Source of the DNA: Nioella ostreopsis
GTDB lineage: Bacteria; Pseudomonadota; Alphaproteobacteria; Rhodobacterales; Rhodobacteraceae
DNA: 64,000 nucleotides
Assembly: GCF_004000255.1 (NCBI RefSeq)
Contig: NZ_RCIQ01000002.1
Coordinates: forward strand, 186,001-250,000
Direction of reading: 5' to 3'
Positions within the stretch are counted from its first letter, which is position 1, and every line of letters begins with the position of its first letter. Shown in pieces: positions 37,368-46,724 of this stretch. The translations under genes were made by a program, and so were the position numbers. The notes beneath the pieces are model-generated. The model ran no database searches and was not told the origin of the DNA. It worked only from the letters and a program-made list of their open reading frames with translations.

Positions 37368-38318
37368 TCAGGCCATCTGCCGCAAGACACGCGGGACCTT
37401 GAATTCCACGTTTTCGACGGCGGTTTCCACCTGTTCCACGGTCACGTCATAGCGGTCGCGGAAGGCGTCGATCACTTCTTCTACAAGAACTTCAGGGGCG
37501 GAGGCCCCGGCTGTGACGCCCACGGATCCGATCCCTTCCAACGCGCGCCAGTCGATGTTTTCGGCCCGCTGGACGAGCTGGGAATAGGAGCATCCTGCTT
37601 TCGCCCCGACCTCGACCAGCCTGCGGGAGTTCGACGAATTGGGGGCGCCGACGACCAGGATCGCATCGGCCTTGGGGGCAATCGCCTTGACCGCCGCCTG
37701 CCGGTTGGTGGTGGCGTAGCAGATGTCCTCCTTGTGGGGGCCGACGATGGACGGGAAGCGCGCCTGAAGGGCGGCCACAATGCCCGCCGTATCATCGACC
37801 GACAGGGTGGTCTGAGTGATGAAGGCGAGCCTTTCGGGGTCGCGCGGGGCAAGGCCCGCGACGTCGGCCTCTGTCTCGACCAGCAGCACTTCGCCCTCAG
37901 GCAACTGGCCCATGGTGCCGATGGTCTCGGGGTGGCCTGCATGGCCGATCATGACCATTTGCAACCCGTTCGCGTGGTGGCGTTCGGCCTCGATATGCAC
38001 TTTGGACACAAGCGGGCAGGTGGCATCGACATAGACCATCTGGCGTGCTTCCGCGGCGGCGGGCACGGACTTGGGCACGCCATGTGCCGAGAAGATCACC
38101 GGGCGGTCATCGGGGCAATCCTCCAGCTCCTCCACGAAGATGGCGCCCTTGGCCCGCAGGTCGTCCACGACGAACTTGTTGTGCACGATTTCATGACGCA
38201 CATAGACCGGCGCGCCCCATTTCTCGATCGCCATTTCGACGATCTTGATCGCCCGGTCGACACCGGCACAGAAGCCGCGCGGGGCGGCGAGGTAGAGAGT
38301 GAGGGGCGGTTTGGTCAT
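37368..38318 (-). CDS. ispH: 4-hydroxy-3-methylbut-2-enyl diphosphate reductase
   Basis: 316 residues. Last step of the MEP isoprenoid pathway, yielding IPP and DMAPP. The three [Fe-S] cysteines are in [23 protein letters not shown] and [11 protein letters not shown], with the conserved HEIVHN and the GHAGHPE motif. Start ATG 38318 with GAAGGAG upstream. Confidence 0.97.
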   Translation of the reverse strand: MTKPPLTLYLAAPRGFCAGVDRAIKIVEMAIEKWGAPVYVRHEIVHNKFVVDDLRAKGAIFVEELEDCPDDRPVIFSAHGVPKSVPAAAEARQMVYVDATCPLVSKVHIEAERHHANGLQMVMIGHAGHPETIGTMGQLPEGEVLLVETEADVAGLAPRDPERLAFITQTTLSVDDTAGIVAALQARFPSIVGPHKEDICYATTNRQAAVKAIAPKADAILVVGAPNSSNSRRLVEVGAKAGCSYSQLVQRAENIDWRALEGIGSVGVTAGASAPEVLVEEVIDAFRDRYDVTVEQVETAVENVEFKVPRVLRQMA

Positions 38319-38425
38319 CGGGAGGCTCCTTCGCTTGGGCCAAGAGGTAAGGCCATGGGACGGGCGCGTCCAGCCCACGCACCCGGATTGCCATTAAGGA
38401 TGGGATCGGCCGGTTTGATCTGGCC

Positions 38426-39016
38426 CTACCCCTGAAACAGTGCGGTCAGCCGTGTCAGGGCGACCCTGGCGCGCGCGTCGATCTGGTCTGCGGATGGGGG
38501 CGGCATGGCCCCCGTGACCCGGCGCACCTGCCAATCGCCGACCAGAAGCGACAGGTAGGTTTCGGCTATATCGCCGGGACTGCCCGCCAGTTGCCCGGCG
38601 GCGCAGGCGCGGTCCATGACGCCGATGATCCAGGGAAAGACCCGCTCTCGCCCTGCCTTGCCAAGCGTCTGGCCAAGCGTGCCGGTCTTGTCTGCCGCCG
38701 CCGCCCGATTCAGGGCCACGGCGCGCGGGCCGGTCAACATGGTCAGTAGGGCGGGGCCGAGGGCGGCAAGCTCAGCCATCGGATCTTCGGTCCGTGTGCC
38801 CTTCATCGTCGCGCGCACGATTTCAGTGTTGCGCGTGATCAGTGCGGCGAAGAGGCCGGTCTTGTCGCCATACCAGCGATAGAGCGTTTCGTTCGAGGCC
38901 TTGGCCTCTTTCGCAACGGCCAGCATCGACAGGCCTTCGAACCCTTTGGCGTCCAGAACGCGATAGGCGGCGTCCTCGATCTGTGCGGCGCGCGCTTCCC
39001 GTGCCTCTTCCCGCAT
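38426..39016 (-). CDS. TetR-family transcriptional repressor
   Basis: 196 residues from ATG 39016, which has AAGGGAG upstream. TetR helix-turn-helix: DAAYRVLDAKGFEGLSMLAVA, then SNETLYRWYGDKTGLF. Divergent from two small membrane protein genes; two matching inverted repeats lie between them, so it very likely represses itself and those genes. Inducer unknown. Confidence 0.9.
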   Translation of the reverse strand: MREEAREARAAQIEDAAYRVLDAKGFEGLSMLAVAKEAKASNETLYRWYGDKTGLFAALITRNTEIVRATMKGTRTEDPMAELAALGPALLTMLTGPRAVALNRAAAADKTGTLGQTLGKAGRERVFPWIIGVMDRACAAGQLAGSPGDIAETYLSLLVGDWQVRRVTGAMPPPSADQIDARARVALTRLTALFQG

Positions 39017-39042
39017 GGTGCAAACTCCCTTGTTGACGATAA

Positions 39043-39090
39043 CCGTATTTATAGTTACGGATCTGGTCAATACCGTAATTCAAAATACGC
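39043..39090. promoter_or_regulatory. two TetR-type operators
   Basis: CCGTA-N8-TACGG at 39043-39060 and CCGTA-N8-TACGC at 39073-39090, with centres 30 bp apart. They fill the space between the divergent TetR gene and the membrane protein gene starting at 39104, the classic place for autorepression and control of the neighbour. Confidence 0.72.
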
Positions 39091-39103
39091 TAAGGAGATA
39101 TCC

Positions 39104-39478
39104 ATGACCGAATCCCCGCGATCCCCGCAGGCGGCGCTGGCCGTTCTGATCATTCTGCACCTCCTCATGCTAGTGACGCTGCTGGCCGGGGTCGCCCCGC
39201 ATCCGCCCGCGCAGATCCCGCTTTTCGGGATGGCCCCGTTCTTTGCTGCGACCGTCTCGGCCCTCGCGGCGGCGATGTTGATCGGCCCCTTGGAGAGCCG
39301 GACCGGGCGCGGGCTGACGGTGCTGGCGATCCTGCTGTCGCTGGTCTCTTTCGGGCCGCATAAGGTGGTGGACCCGGCCTTTCCGCTGATCTGGCCCGCG
39401 GTCGTGACCGCCTGGGGTGCTGTCGGATGTCTGGTGTTGACGCTCTTCCAGACCCGCCGTGGCAGGGAGGGGTCGTGA
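39104..39478 (+). CDS. small membrane protein under TetR control
   Basis: 124 residues with four hydrophobic segments. No family recognised with confidence. It starts 14 bp after the second operator, with AAGGAGAT upstream of ATG 39104. Its stop overlaps the start of the DUF1772 gene, so the two are translated together. Confidence 0.78.
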   Translation: MTESPRSPQAALAVLIILHLLMLVTLLAGVAPHPPAQIPLFGMAPFFAATVSALAAAMLIGPLESRTGRGLTVLAILLSLVSFGPHKVVDPAFPLIWPAVVTAWGAVGCLVLTLFQTRRGREGS

Positions 39479-40032
39479 TGCCCTGCCTTCTGCTGCCCCT
39501 CGCTTTCGCCTCACTGATGCTGACCGGCGCGATCTTCGGGTTCTTCTATGCCTGGATCTGCTCGACCATGTGGGGGCTCGACATGATGGACCCGCGCGGA
39601 GCCATCGCCGCGATGCAGGCGATGAACGCCTCTGTCCGGAACGCCGTTTTCGCGCCCGCCTTCTTCGGCACGCCTGTCGTGCTCTTCACCACCGGGGCGC
39701 TGGCCCTGTCGATCGGGGGCCGCGGGGCGGGGCTGGCCTTTCTGGCGGCAGGCGCGGTTTATCTCTTTGGGGGGCTGATCCTGACGGTGTCGGTCAATGT
39801 GCCGATGAACGCGGCGCTGGCCGAGGTGCAAATTCCCGAAAGCCGTCAGGCGGCGGCAGATATCTGGGCGGCTTATTCCCCCCGCTGGCAGGTCTTCAAT
39901 GTCCTGCGCACCGTTGCCTCCGGTGCGGCGCTGATGCTGACCGGGATCGGGGTGTTCCTGTGTGCGGTCTCTGGACAGGTGCTTGGGCAGTCCGGGGACC
40001 TGCGCTGCCCGCCTCACGATCCGGTGACTTGA
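39478..40032 (+). CDS. DUF1772 (anthrone oxygenase-like) membrane protein
   Basis: 184 residues, four transmembrane helices with the DUF1772 pattern: GAIFGFFYAWICSTMWGLD, then the conserved VNVPMNAALAEV and WAAYSPRWQVFNVLRT. Related fungal proteins act on polyketide anthrones; bacterial role unknown. ATG 39478 (GTG 39475 also in frame) after GGGAGGGG. Part of the TetR-controlled unit. Confidence 0.83.
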   Translation: MPCLLLPLAFASLMLTGAIFGFFYAWICSTMWGLDMMDPRGAIAAMQAMNASVRNAVFAPAFFGTPVVLFTTGALALSIGGRGAGLAFLAAGAVYLFGGLILTVSVNVPMNAALAEVQIPESRQAAADIWAAYSPRWQVFNVLRTVASGAALMLTGIGVFLCAVSGQVLGQSGDLRCPPHDPVT

Positions 40033-40095
40033 CCTTCCAGCGCAGGAAGCCGGGAAGATAGTGGGACGCGTGATCGAGATCGAAAGGGACGTCCA

Positions 40096-40560
40096 TTGAA
40101 ACCTGCCTTCTTCCTTGCCGCCACCAGCCTCGCCGTGATTGTCGGGGCTGGTGTTTGGGCCAGCCATGACGAGCGCCCGGGCCTTCTGCCCTATGACCAC
40201 CCGGAAGCGGTGGCGCGTGGTGAGGAAATCTATGCCCAGACCTGCGCCAGCTGCCACGGTGCGGACCTGTCGGGTCAGGAAGGCATGGATTGGCGGGTGC
40301 GCGATGCGGATGGCTACCTGCCCGCCCCGCCGCATGATGAAACCGGCCACACCTGGCACCACCCTGACGAGGTGCTGATCGCCATCACCACCCACGGCAC
40401 CGAGGCGCTGATCGGCGGGGACTATCGCAGCAACATGATGGGCTTTGGCGAGGTGCTGACCGAGCAGGAGATCCTCGATGTGCTGGCCTACATCAAAAGC
40501 ACCTGGCCCGAACGGGTGATCGAGATCCATGACGGGATCAACGCCGATGCAGAGGGCTGA
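40096..40560 (+). CDS. c-type cytochrome, exported
   Basis: 154 residues. Signal or anchor segment at residues 4-22, then one heme c motif CASCH (about 50-54), with a Met ligand probably in SNMMGFGEVL near 116. The fold ends with LTEQEILDVLAYIKSTW, typical of class I cytochromes c. Located in the periplasm or membrane-tethered. It follows the DUF1772 gene by 63 bp. Confidence 0.87.
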   Translation: MKPAFFLAATSLAVIVGAGVWASHDERPGLLPYDHPEAVARGEEIYAQTCASCHGADLSGQEGMDWRVRDADGYLPAPPHDETGHTWHHPDEVLIAITTHGTEALIGGDYRSNMMGFGEVLTEQEILDVLAYIKSTWPERVIEIHDGINADAEG

Positions 40561-40677
40561 CGACTGACAGGCTTCCCCAAAAAAGACAGAATTTGAATGT
40601 AGCCATCCAAGGGGCCTGACGCCGCCCGACATGATGTTGACGGATACCAGGCATGCATCTGCAAGCGAAGACAAGAT

Positions 40678-41361
40678 ATGAATGATGGATTTATTCGGGA
40701 TGAAACCGGGGCAACGACCGTAGACTGGGTTGTTCTTTCAGCTGGTGTTGTCGGTCTCGGTATCGCGACCTCCGCAGCTGTCATCACCGGTACAGGAGAC
40801 CTCTCGGGCGATATTCGGGATGTGCTGGCCGGTGTGTCTATCGGAGCCCGATTTGATGGCGAACCGATGGATGCAGAGCAAACCGCGCTGGCGGTTGGTC
40901 TGACCAACGGAGGATTCGATACCGATCAACCTGCCGGTACCTGGTCGCTCGGTGATGTCGAGGGATGGGCCAATGAGGGATCGAACGGAATGATCGAGTC
41001 CTGGGGGGAAGGCTTTCTGGGTTATAGCTCTAACGGCGGGTCCACATTCATCGAGCTTGATGCAACGCGTGCGGGCCTCGACTATGTAACCACCACCGTC
41101 GATCTGGAGGCGGGCACGCAATATGCGTTGAGCTTCGAACATGCTGCGCGCAGCGGGCAGGGGGTCAACGATCAGTTCGAAGTCTTGGTGAACGATCAGG
41201 TGGTCGCGGTGATCGCGCCTCAGACACATGACAGTTTTACGACGACGACCATTATCATCGAAGGCATCGAAGGGGCGGATCGTATCGGGTTCAGAGAGAT
41301 GGAAGCTCAGGACAACAGCGTCGGCATTCTCTTGGATTCAGTGCAACTGGTTGAGCAGTAG
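40678..41361 (+). CDS. Flp-pilin-like N-terminus joined to a lectin-like domain
   Basis: 227 residues. The start resembles Flp/Tad pilins of this order: a short charged leader, ETGATTVDWVVLSAGVVGLG (about 9-28) with the Gly-Ala processing-like site and hydrophobic helix. From about residue 75 it is a beta-rich domain (NGGFDT, EGWANEGSNG, LEAGTQYALSFEHAARSG, GILLDSVQLV) like carbohydrate-binding jelly rolls that read NGGFE...W and end in DxVxL. The base composition is lower in GC than its neighbours. No tad locus is nearby. A terminator follows. Confidence 0.78.
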   Translation: MNDGFIRDETGATTVDWVVLSAGVVGLGIATSAAVITGTGDLSGDIRDVLAGVSIGARFDGEPMDAEQTALAVGLTNGGFDTDQPAGTWSLGDVEGWANEGSNGMIESWGEGFLGYSSNGGSTFIELDATRAGLDYVTTTVDLEAGTQYALSFEHAARSGQGVNDQFEVLVNDQVVAVIAPQTHDSFTTTTIIIEGIEGADRIGFREMEAQDNSVGILLDSVQLVEQ

Positions 41362-41362
41362 C

Positions 41363-41391
41363 AAAAACCCCGGTCTAGAAAACCGGGGTTT
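41363..41391. terminator. bidirectional intrinsic terminator
   Basis: AAACCCCGGT (41365-41374), loop of seven, ACCGGGGTTT (41382-41391), with A-tract on the left and T-rich tail on the right. It serves the pilin-like gene on the plus strand and the convergent NYN gene on the minus strand. Confidence 0.82.
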
Positions 41392-41424
41392 CTCCTTGAT
41401 GTTCGATCCCAAACTGATCAGCGA

Positions 41425-42000
41425 TCAGTTGTCGGCGGTCTCGTAATCGGACCGCTCGTTCACCCGCGGCTCGCGCGGGGGGCGGCCGACCACCTCTTTG
41501 AGTTCATCAAGCTCGATGAAATTATCCGCCTGGCGGCGCAGATCATCGGCGATCATCGGCGGCTGGCTGCGAATCGTGGACACGACGGAAACCCGCACGC
41601 CCTTGCGTTGCAGCGCCTCGACCAGCGGGCGGAAGTCGCCATCGCCGGAGAACAGCACGATGTGATCGACATGGGGGGCAATCTCCATGGCATCGACCGT
41701 CAGCTCGATATCCATATTGCCCTTGACCTTGCGGCGGCCCTGACTGTCCACGAATTCCTTCGCGGGCTTGGTCACCATGGTAAAGCCGTTGTAGTGCAGC
41801 CAATCCACCAGCGGCCGGATCGGAGAATAATCGTCATTCTCCAGAAGTGCGGTGTAGTAGAAGGCCCGGAGCAGTTTGCCCCGCTGCATGAACTCCTGTC
41901 TGAGAAGCTTGTAGTCAATGTCAAAGGCTAGCGCCTTTGCCGCTGCATACAGGTTGGAGCCGTCAATGAAGAGCGCCAACCGTTCGTCCCGATAAAACAT
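41425..42000 (-). CDS. NYN-domain (LabA/DUF88) protein
   Basis: 191 residues. PIN-like nuclease fold: LALFIDGSNLYAAAKAL with the first catalytic Asp (about 14), DIELTVDAMEIA and FSGDGDFRPLVEAL with further acidic residues (about 96 and 118). Family members are putative RNases or regulators. Convergent with the pilin-like gene and divergent from folK. Confidence 0.9.
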   Translation of the reverse strand: MFYRDERLALFIDGSNLYAAAKALAFDIDYKLLRQEFMQRGKLLRAFYYTALLENDDYSPIRPLVDWLHYNGFTMVTKPAKEFVDSQGRRKVKGNMDIELTVDAMEIAPHVDHIVLFSGDGDFRPLVEALQRKGVRVSVVSTIRSQPPMIADDLRRQADNFIELDELKEVVGRPPREPRVNERSDYETADN

Positions 42001-42095
42001 GATTTCTGGTCCCGTGAGTGATAATCGTCGACCGCGACCGGTGTATGTGAAATGAAATGGCCTGAATCACGATCAACAATGAACATCGAGAATAA

Positions 42096-42734
42096 GTGAT
42101 CGGGCGCGCTTTGCAACGACCAGACCGTAACATTTCTTTCACAAACGCCGTAATCGCGGCGGGTTCTAACCTATCGGATAGGGACAATATATCCGAAGGT
42201 ATAGTTTCCAAAGCGATTTCTGATGTTGCGGGTCTGGTTGGCAGCTCGCCGCTGGTTTCCCGATTCTACCGGACGCCGGCTTTCCCGGCCGGATCCGGGC
42301 CGGATTTCGTGAATGCAGCGTTCTCAATCGACTGGTCGGGCACACCCGAAGCGCTGCTGGCGCTTCTGCACCGGGTGGAGGCAGAGGCTGGCCGCACCCG
42401 CACCCACCGTTGGGAAGCGCGCGTATTGGATCTCGACCTTGTGGCCTTCGGTGATTGCGTCCGACCGGATTCGGTCACCCAGACCGAATGGCGCAATTTG
42501 CCGTTGGAACAAGCTGCCCGTCATGCGCCGGATCAGTTGATTCTGCCCCATCCACGCTTGCAGGAACGTGGCTTCGTGCTGGTGCCGATGGCCGATATCG
42601 CGCCCGACTGGCGCCACCCGCTGACCGGCGAGACGGTGACCGAGATGCTGTCGGCCCTGTCGCCCTCGGACCTGGCTGAGATCCGTCCGATTGAAGGGGA
42701 TTCGGGCCTTGTCTTTCCAAGGAGCGGTGGATAA
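42096..42734 (+). CDS. folK: 2-amino-4-hydroxy-6-hydroxymethyldihydropteridine diphosphokinase
   Basis: 212 residues from GTG 42096. HPPK of folate synthesis: AAGSNL near the N-terminus, YRTPAF, DFVNAA, then RWEARVLDLDLVAFG with the two metal Asp, and ILPHPRLQERGFVLVPMADIAPDW. It carries an N-terminal extension of about 18 residues before the AAGSNL strand, and the start has only a weak ribosome site. rpoZ follows after 46 bp. Confidence 0.9.
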   Translation: MIGRALQRPDRNISFTNAVIAAGSNLSDRDNISEGIVSKAISDVAGLVGSSPLVSRFYRTPAFPAGSGPDFVNAAFSIDWSGTPEALLALLHRVEAEAGRTRTHRWEARVLDLDLVAFGDCVRPDSVTQTEWRNLPLEQAARHAPDQLILPHPRLQERGFVLVPMADIAPDWRHPLTGETVTEMLSALSPSDLAEIRPIEGDSGLVFPRSGG

Positions 42735-42780
42735 GTAGGGGGCTTGCGCACCCCTCCTGCAACACATTCCGGAGAATGAT

Positions 42781-43134
42781 ATGGCCCGCGTGACGGTTGA
42801 AGACTGCGTTGACAAGGTTCCGAACCGGTTCGAACTGGTGATGCTCGCCGCCCATCGGGCGCGTGAGATCTCGGCTGGCAGCCCGATCACCGTGGATCGT
42901 GACAACGACAAGAACCCGGTCGTGTCCCTGCGCGAGATTGCCGATGAGACGCAGCTGGCCGATGACCTGCGCGAGCGTCTGATCGAATCGAACCAGACCC
43001 AGATCGAGGTGGACGAGCCGGAAGAGGACGCCATGGCGCTTCTGCAAGGTGTCGAGGCAGACCGCCCCGCTGCCGACGACATGTCGGAAGAGCAGATGCT
43101 GCGGCAGCTGATGGAAGCGCAAGGCCAGCGCTGA
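42781..43134 (+). CDS. rpoZ: RNA polymerase omega subunit
   Basis: 117 residues. [20 protein letters not shown] and AAHRAREIS, then [12 protein letters not shown] are the conserved omega core; the acidic tail (DEPEEDAM...) is usual in alphaproteobacteria. It sits just before rsh, the same order as rpoZ-spoT in enterics. Start ATG 42781 with GGAGAA upstream. Confidence 0.97.
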   Translation: MARVTVEDCVDKVPNRFELVMLAAHRAREISAGSPITVDRDNDKNPVVSLREIADETQLADDLRERLIESNQTQIEVDEPEEDAMALLQGVEADRPAADDMSEEQMLRQLMEAQGQR

Positions 43135-43159
43135 GCCCTCACACCGGAACAGGACAGGC

Positions 43160-45280
43160 ATGATCGACGTCGAAGACCTTCTGAGCCTGGTCCGCAACTA
43201 TAACCCGAAATGCAATGAGGCCCTGCTGCGCGGGGCCTATTCCTATGCCAAGGATATGCATGAAGGGCAGTACCGCCGCTCGGGCGAGCCCTATTTCACC
43301 CATCCGGTCGAGGTGGCCGCGATCCTGACCGAACAGCGGCTGGACGATGCCACCATCGCCACCGCGCTGCTGCATGATACGATCGAGGACACCAAGGGCA
43401 CCTATACCGAGATCGCCAACCGCTTTGGCTCGGACGTGGCGGAACTGGTCGATGGCGTCACCAAGTTGACCAATCTGGAACTCAGCAGCCGCGAGACCAA
43501 GCAGGCGGAAAACTTCCGCAAGCTGTTCATGGCGATGTCCAAGGATCTGCGGGTGATCCTCGTGAAGCTGGCCGACCGGCTGCACAATATGCGCACCATC
43601 AAGCATATGCGCCCGGAGAAACAGGCCCAGAAGGCGCGTGAGACGATGGATATCTATGCGCCGCTTGCGGGCCGCATGGGGATGCAGTGGATGCGGGACG
43701 AACTGGAGGACCTGTCTTTCGCCGTTCTGAACCCCGATGCGCGCAAATCGATCATGCGCCGCTTCGTGACGCTGCAAAAGGAATCGGGCAACGTCATCCC
43801 CAAGATCACCGACGATATCGAGCTGGAGATGGAGAAGCACGGCGTCACCGGCGATGTGCTGGGGCGTGCGAAAAAGCCATTCTCGATCTGGCGCAAAATG
43901 CAGGAGAAGGATCTCGCCTTCTCGCGCCTGTCGGACATCTACGGGTTCCGCGTGATCACCAACAGCGAGGATGATTGCTATCGGGTGCTTGGCGCGATCC
44001 ATCAACGCTGGCGCGCGGTGCCGGGGCGGTTCAAGGATTATATCAGCCAGCCCAAGTCGAATGGCTATCGCTCGATCCATACCACCGTGTCGGGGCGCGA
44101 CGGCAAGCGGGTCGAGGTGCAGATCCGCACCCGCCAGATGCACGAGGTGGCCGAAGCGGGGGTTGCGGCGCATTGGTCCTACAAGGACGGCGTGCGGGCC
44201 GAAAACCCCTTTGCCGTGGACCCCGCGAAATGGCTGGCCGGGCTGACCGAACGCTTTGAAATGGCCGAGGATCATGACGAGTTCCTCGAACATGTGAAGC
44301 TGGAGATGTATTCCGACCAGGTCTTCTGCTTCACCCCCAAGGGCGATGTTGTGAAACTGCCCAAGGGCGCGACGCCGCTGGATTTCGCCTATGCGATCCA
44401 CACGCGGATCGGGCATAGCTGTGTGGGCGCCAAGGTCGATGGCATCCGCGTGCCGCTCTGGACGCGGCTCAAGAACGGGCAGTCGGTCGAGATCATGACC
44501 GCCGAAGGCCAGACGCCGCAGGCGACCTGGATCGACATCGTGACCACGGGCCGCGCCAAGGCTGCGATCCGGCGGCTTCTGCGCGAAGAGGACCGGGGCC
44601 GCTATATCCGGCTTGGGCAGGAATTGGCGCGCGTGGCGTTCGAGCATGTGGGCAAGAAGGCCACGGACAAGGCGCTCGAAACGGCCGCAAAGACCATGCA
44701 CATCGCCAGTGCCGACGAGGTTCTGGCCCGAATCGGGGCCGCGGAGCTGTCGGCGCGCGAGGTGGTGGCCAAGCTTTATCCCGAACTGGTCGGCAAGCCC
44801 GAGACCGAGGAAACCGTCGGTCGCCCGGTCATCGGCCTGCCAAGCGGGGCCGAGATGAACCGCGCCCAGTGTTGCCAGCCGGTGCCCGGCGAGCGGATCG
44901 TCGGTGTGCCCTACAAGGGGCGCGGGCCGATTCTGCACGCGATTGACTGCCCGGCTTTGGCCGATCTCGACGCCATGGCTGACAACTGGATCGACGTTCA
45001 TTGGACCGAGGGCCGCCACGCCGCCGTCCATAATGTCACCGTCAATGTCACGATCAGCAACGCTCAGGGTGTCCTGGGGCGAATCTGCACATTGATCGGT
45101 GAACAGAACGCCAATATCTCGGACTTGCACTTCATTGACAGGAAACCGGACTTTTTCCGCCTCCTTATCGATATAGAAGTAAGAGACGCCGAGCATTTGC
45201 ACGCCGTGATGATGGCCGTAGAGGCCGACAGTGATGTTGCCACGTTGGAGCGCTTCCGGAACCTGGACCGGCGGCCCTGA
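43160..45280 (+). CDS. rsh: bifunctional (p)ppGpp synthetase/hydrolase
   Basis: 706 residues. HD hydrolase domain with ATALLHDTIEDT (about 70-81); synthetase domain with FKDYISQPKSNGYRSIHTT and EVQIRT (about 290-325); TGS domain (about 385-445); C-terminal ACT domain (about 630-700). The RKMQEKD motif matches bifunctional enzymes rather than RelA-only. It makes and degrades (p)ppGpp in response to starvation. Start ATG 43160, 25 bp after rpoZ. Confidence 0.96.
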   Translation: MIDVEDLLSLVRNYNPKCNEALLRGAYSYAKDMHEGQYRRSGEPYFTHPVEVAAILTEQRLDDATIATALLHDTIEDTKGTYTEIANRFGSDVAELVDGVTKLTNLELSSRETKQAENFRKLFMAMSKDLRVILVKLADRLHNMRTIKHMRPEKQAQKARETMDIYAPLAGRMGMQWMRDELEDLSFAVLNPDARKSIMRRFVTLQKESGNVIPKITDDIELEMEKHGVTGDVLGRAKKPFSIWRKMQEKDLAFSRLSDIYGFRVITNSEDDCYRVLGAIHQRWRAVPGRFKDYISQPKSNGYRSIHTTVSGRDGKRVEVQIRTRQMHEVAEAGVAAHWSYKDGVRAENPFAVDPAKWLAGLTERFEMAEDHDEFLEHVKLEMYSDQVFCFTPKGDVVKLPKGATPLDFAYAIHTRIGHSCVGAKVDGIRVPLWTRLKNGQSVEIMTAEGQTPQATWIDIVTTGRAKAAIRRLLREEDRGRYIRLGQELARVAFEHVGKKATDKALETAAKTMHIASADEVLARIGAAELSAREVVAKLYPELVGKPETEETVGRPVIGLPSGAEMNRAQCCQPVPGERIVGVPYKGRGPILHAIDCPALADLDAMADNWIDVHWTEGRHAAVHNVTVNVTISNAQGVLGRICTLIGEQNANISDLHFIDRKPDFFRLLIDIEVRDAEHLHAVMMAVEADSDVATLERFRNLDRRP

Positions 45281-45311
45281 CGCGGGAAGAGCTTTGGAGG
45301 GCGAACACCCG

Positions 45312-45947
45312 ATGGTGTTCAAGCGCAGAGATTCCCGCCACTGGATGACAGTGGTCGCGCACTGGTTCTACCCGCGAGGCGGGTGGGGCCGGGCCATCCA
45401 GTATGTGAAGTACCGCCTTCATCGCCTTCCCGGCACCCCCGAAACCATCGCGCGCGGCGTGTTTGCCGGGGCGTTCACGGTATTCACCCCGTTCTTCGGC
45501 CTGCATTTCATCATTGCGGCCCTGATCGCCCGGCTCATGCGGGGAAACATCCTGGCCGCGCTGCTGGCCACCTTCATCGGCAATCCGCTGACCTATCTGC
45601 CGATTGCGCTGATCTCGATCCATACCGGGCATTTCCTGCTTGGCACCGAGGCAGGGGGAATCGGCGGCAATATCGGCCATGCCTTCGCAGGGGCCTGGCG
45701 CGATCTGAAGCATAATTTCCTGGCCATGTTCACGCCTGAGCAAGCCCATTGGGACGAGTTGCTGTCCTTCTACAATGATCTGTTCTTTCCGTTCATGGTC
45801 GGCGGCATCATCCCCGGTCTGATCTGCGGCACGGTCTGCTATTACCTTTCGGTCCCCGTGATCCGCGCATATCAGCAGCGACGCCTTGCCAAGCTGCGCT
45901 CGAAGATGAACAAGATGCGCAGGCAGGCCGAGAACCGGGCCGACTGA
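45312..45947 (+). CDS. DUF2062 membrane protein
   Basis: 211 residues. ETIARGVFAGAFTVFTPFFGLHF and ATFIGNPLTYLP are the DUF2062 signature, with three to four hydrophobic segments and a long basic C-terminal tail (QQRRLAKLRSKMNKMRRQA). Function unknown; conserved between rsh and pdxJ in this order. Start ATG 45312 with GGAGGG at longish spacing. Confidence 0.87.
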   Translation: MVFKRRDSRHWMTVVAHWFYPRGGWGRAIQYVKYRLHRLPGTPETIARGVFAGAFTVFTPFFGLHFIIAALIARLMRGNILAALLATFIGNPLTYLPIALISIHTGHFLLGTEAGGIGGNIGHAFAGAWRDLKHNFLAMFTPEQAHWDELLSFYNDLFFPFMVGGIIPGLICGTVCYYLSVPVIRAYQQRRLAKLRSKMNKMRRQAENRAD

Positions 45948-45980
45948 GCCCTTCGGGGCGCGTCTTGTAGGAGAATGACC

Positions 45981-46724
45981 ATGACCAGCCGTCCCCGGCT
46001 CGGGGTGAATATCGACCATGTGGCCACTGTTCGGAATGCGCGGGGGGGCGATGTGCCGGATCCGGTGCGCGCGGCCCTGCTGGCGGAGCAGGCGGGTGCC
46101 GACGGGATCACCGCGCATCTGCGCGAGGACCGGCGGCATATCTCGGATGACGATATCGAACGGCTGATGACTGCGCTGAGCGTGCCCCTGAATTTCGAGA
46201 TGGCGGCGACGGACGAAATGCAGAAGATCGCTCTGCGCCACAAACCCCACGCGGTCTGCATCGTGCCCGAAAAGCGCGAGGAACGGACGACCGAGGGCGG
46301 GCTGGAAGTGGCCCGCGAGGAAAACCGGCTGGCCCATTACATCGCACCGCTGCGCGAGGCGGGCTGCCGGGTGTCGATCTTCATCGCCGCCGATATGCGC
46401 CAGATCGAGGCCGCGCACCGGATTGGGGCCGAGGTGATCGAACTGCATACCGGCGCCTATTGCGACGCCCATTCTGAGGGCCGTTTTGACGACCGTGACC
46501 GGGAACTGGACAGCTTGCGCGAGATGTCCACCTATGCCCATTCCCTGGGGCTGGAAGTGCATGCGGGCCACGGGCTGACCTATGACACCGTGCAGCCGGT
46601 CGCAGCGTTCCCCGAGGTGATGGAGCTGAATATCGGCCATTTCCTGATCGGCGAGGCGATTTTCCGCGGCCTCACCCCCGCGATCCACGAAATGCAGCGC
46701 CTGATCGAGGAGGCCCGCGCATGA
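45981..46724 (+). CDS. pdxJ: pyridoxine 5'-phosphate synthase
   Basis: 247 residues. Ring-closing enzyme of pyridoxal phosphate synthesis: GVNIDHVATVRNARGG at the N-terminus, ITAHLREDRRHI, FEMAATDEM, and HAGHGLTYDTV. Start at ATG 45981 rather than 45975, because AGGAG then has normal spacing. The stop overlaps the next gene by four bases. Confidence 0.96.
   Translation: MTSRPRLGVNIDHVATVRNARGGDVPDPVRAALLAEQAGADGITAHLREDRRHISDDDIERLMTALSVPLNFEMAATDEMQKIALRHKPHAVCIVPEKREERTTEGGLEVAREENRLAHYIAPLREAGCRVSIFIAADMRQIEAAHRIGAEVIELHTGAYCDAHSEGRFDDRDRELDSLREMSTYAHSLGLEVHAGHGLTYDTVQPVAAFPEVMELNIGHFLIGEAIFRGLTPAIHEMQRLIEEARA

Noticed and set aside
43139-45322. 727-residue minus-strand open frame opposite rsh
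   Set aside because: rsh is certain on the plus strand; the antisense frame has no family match that I can see.
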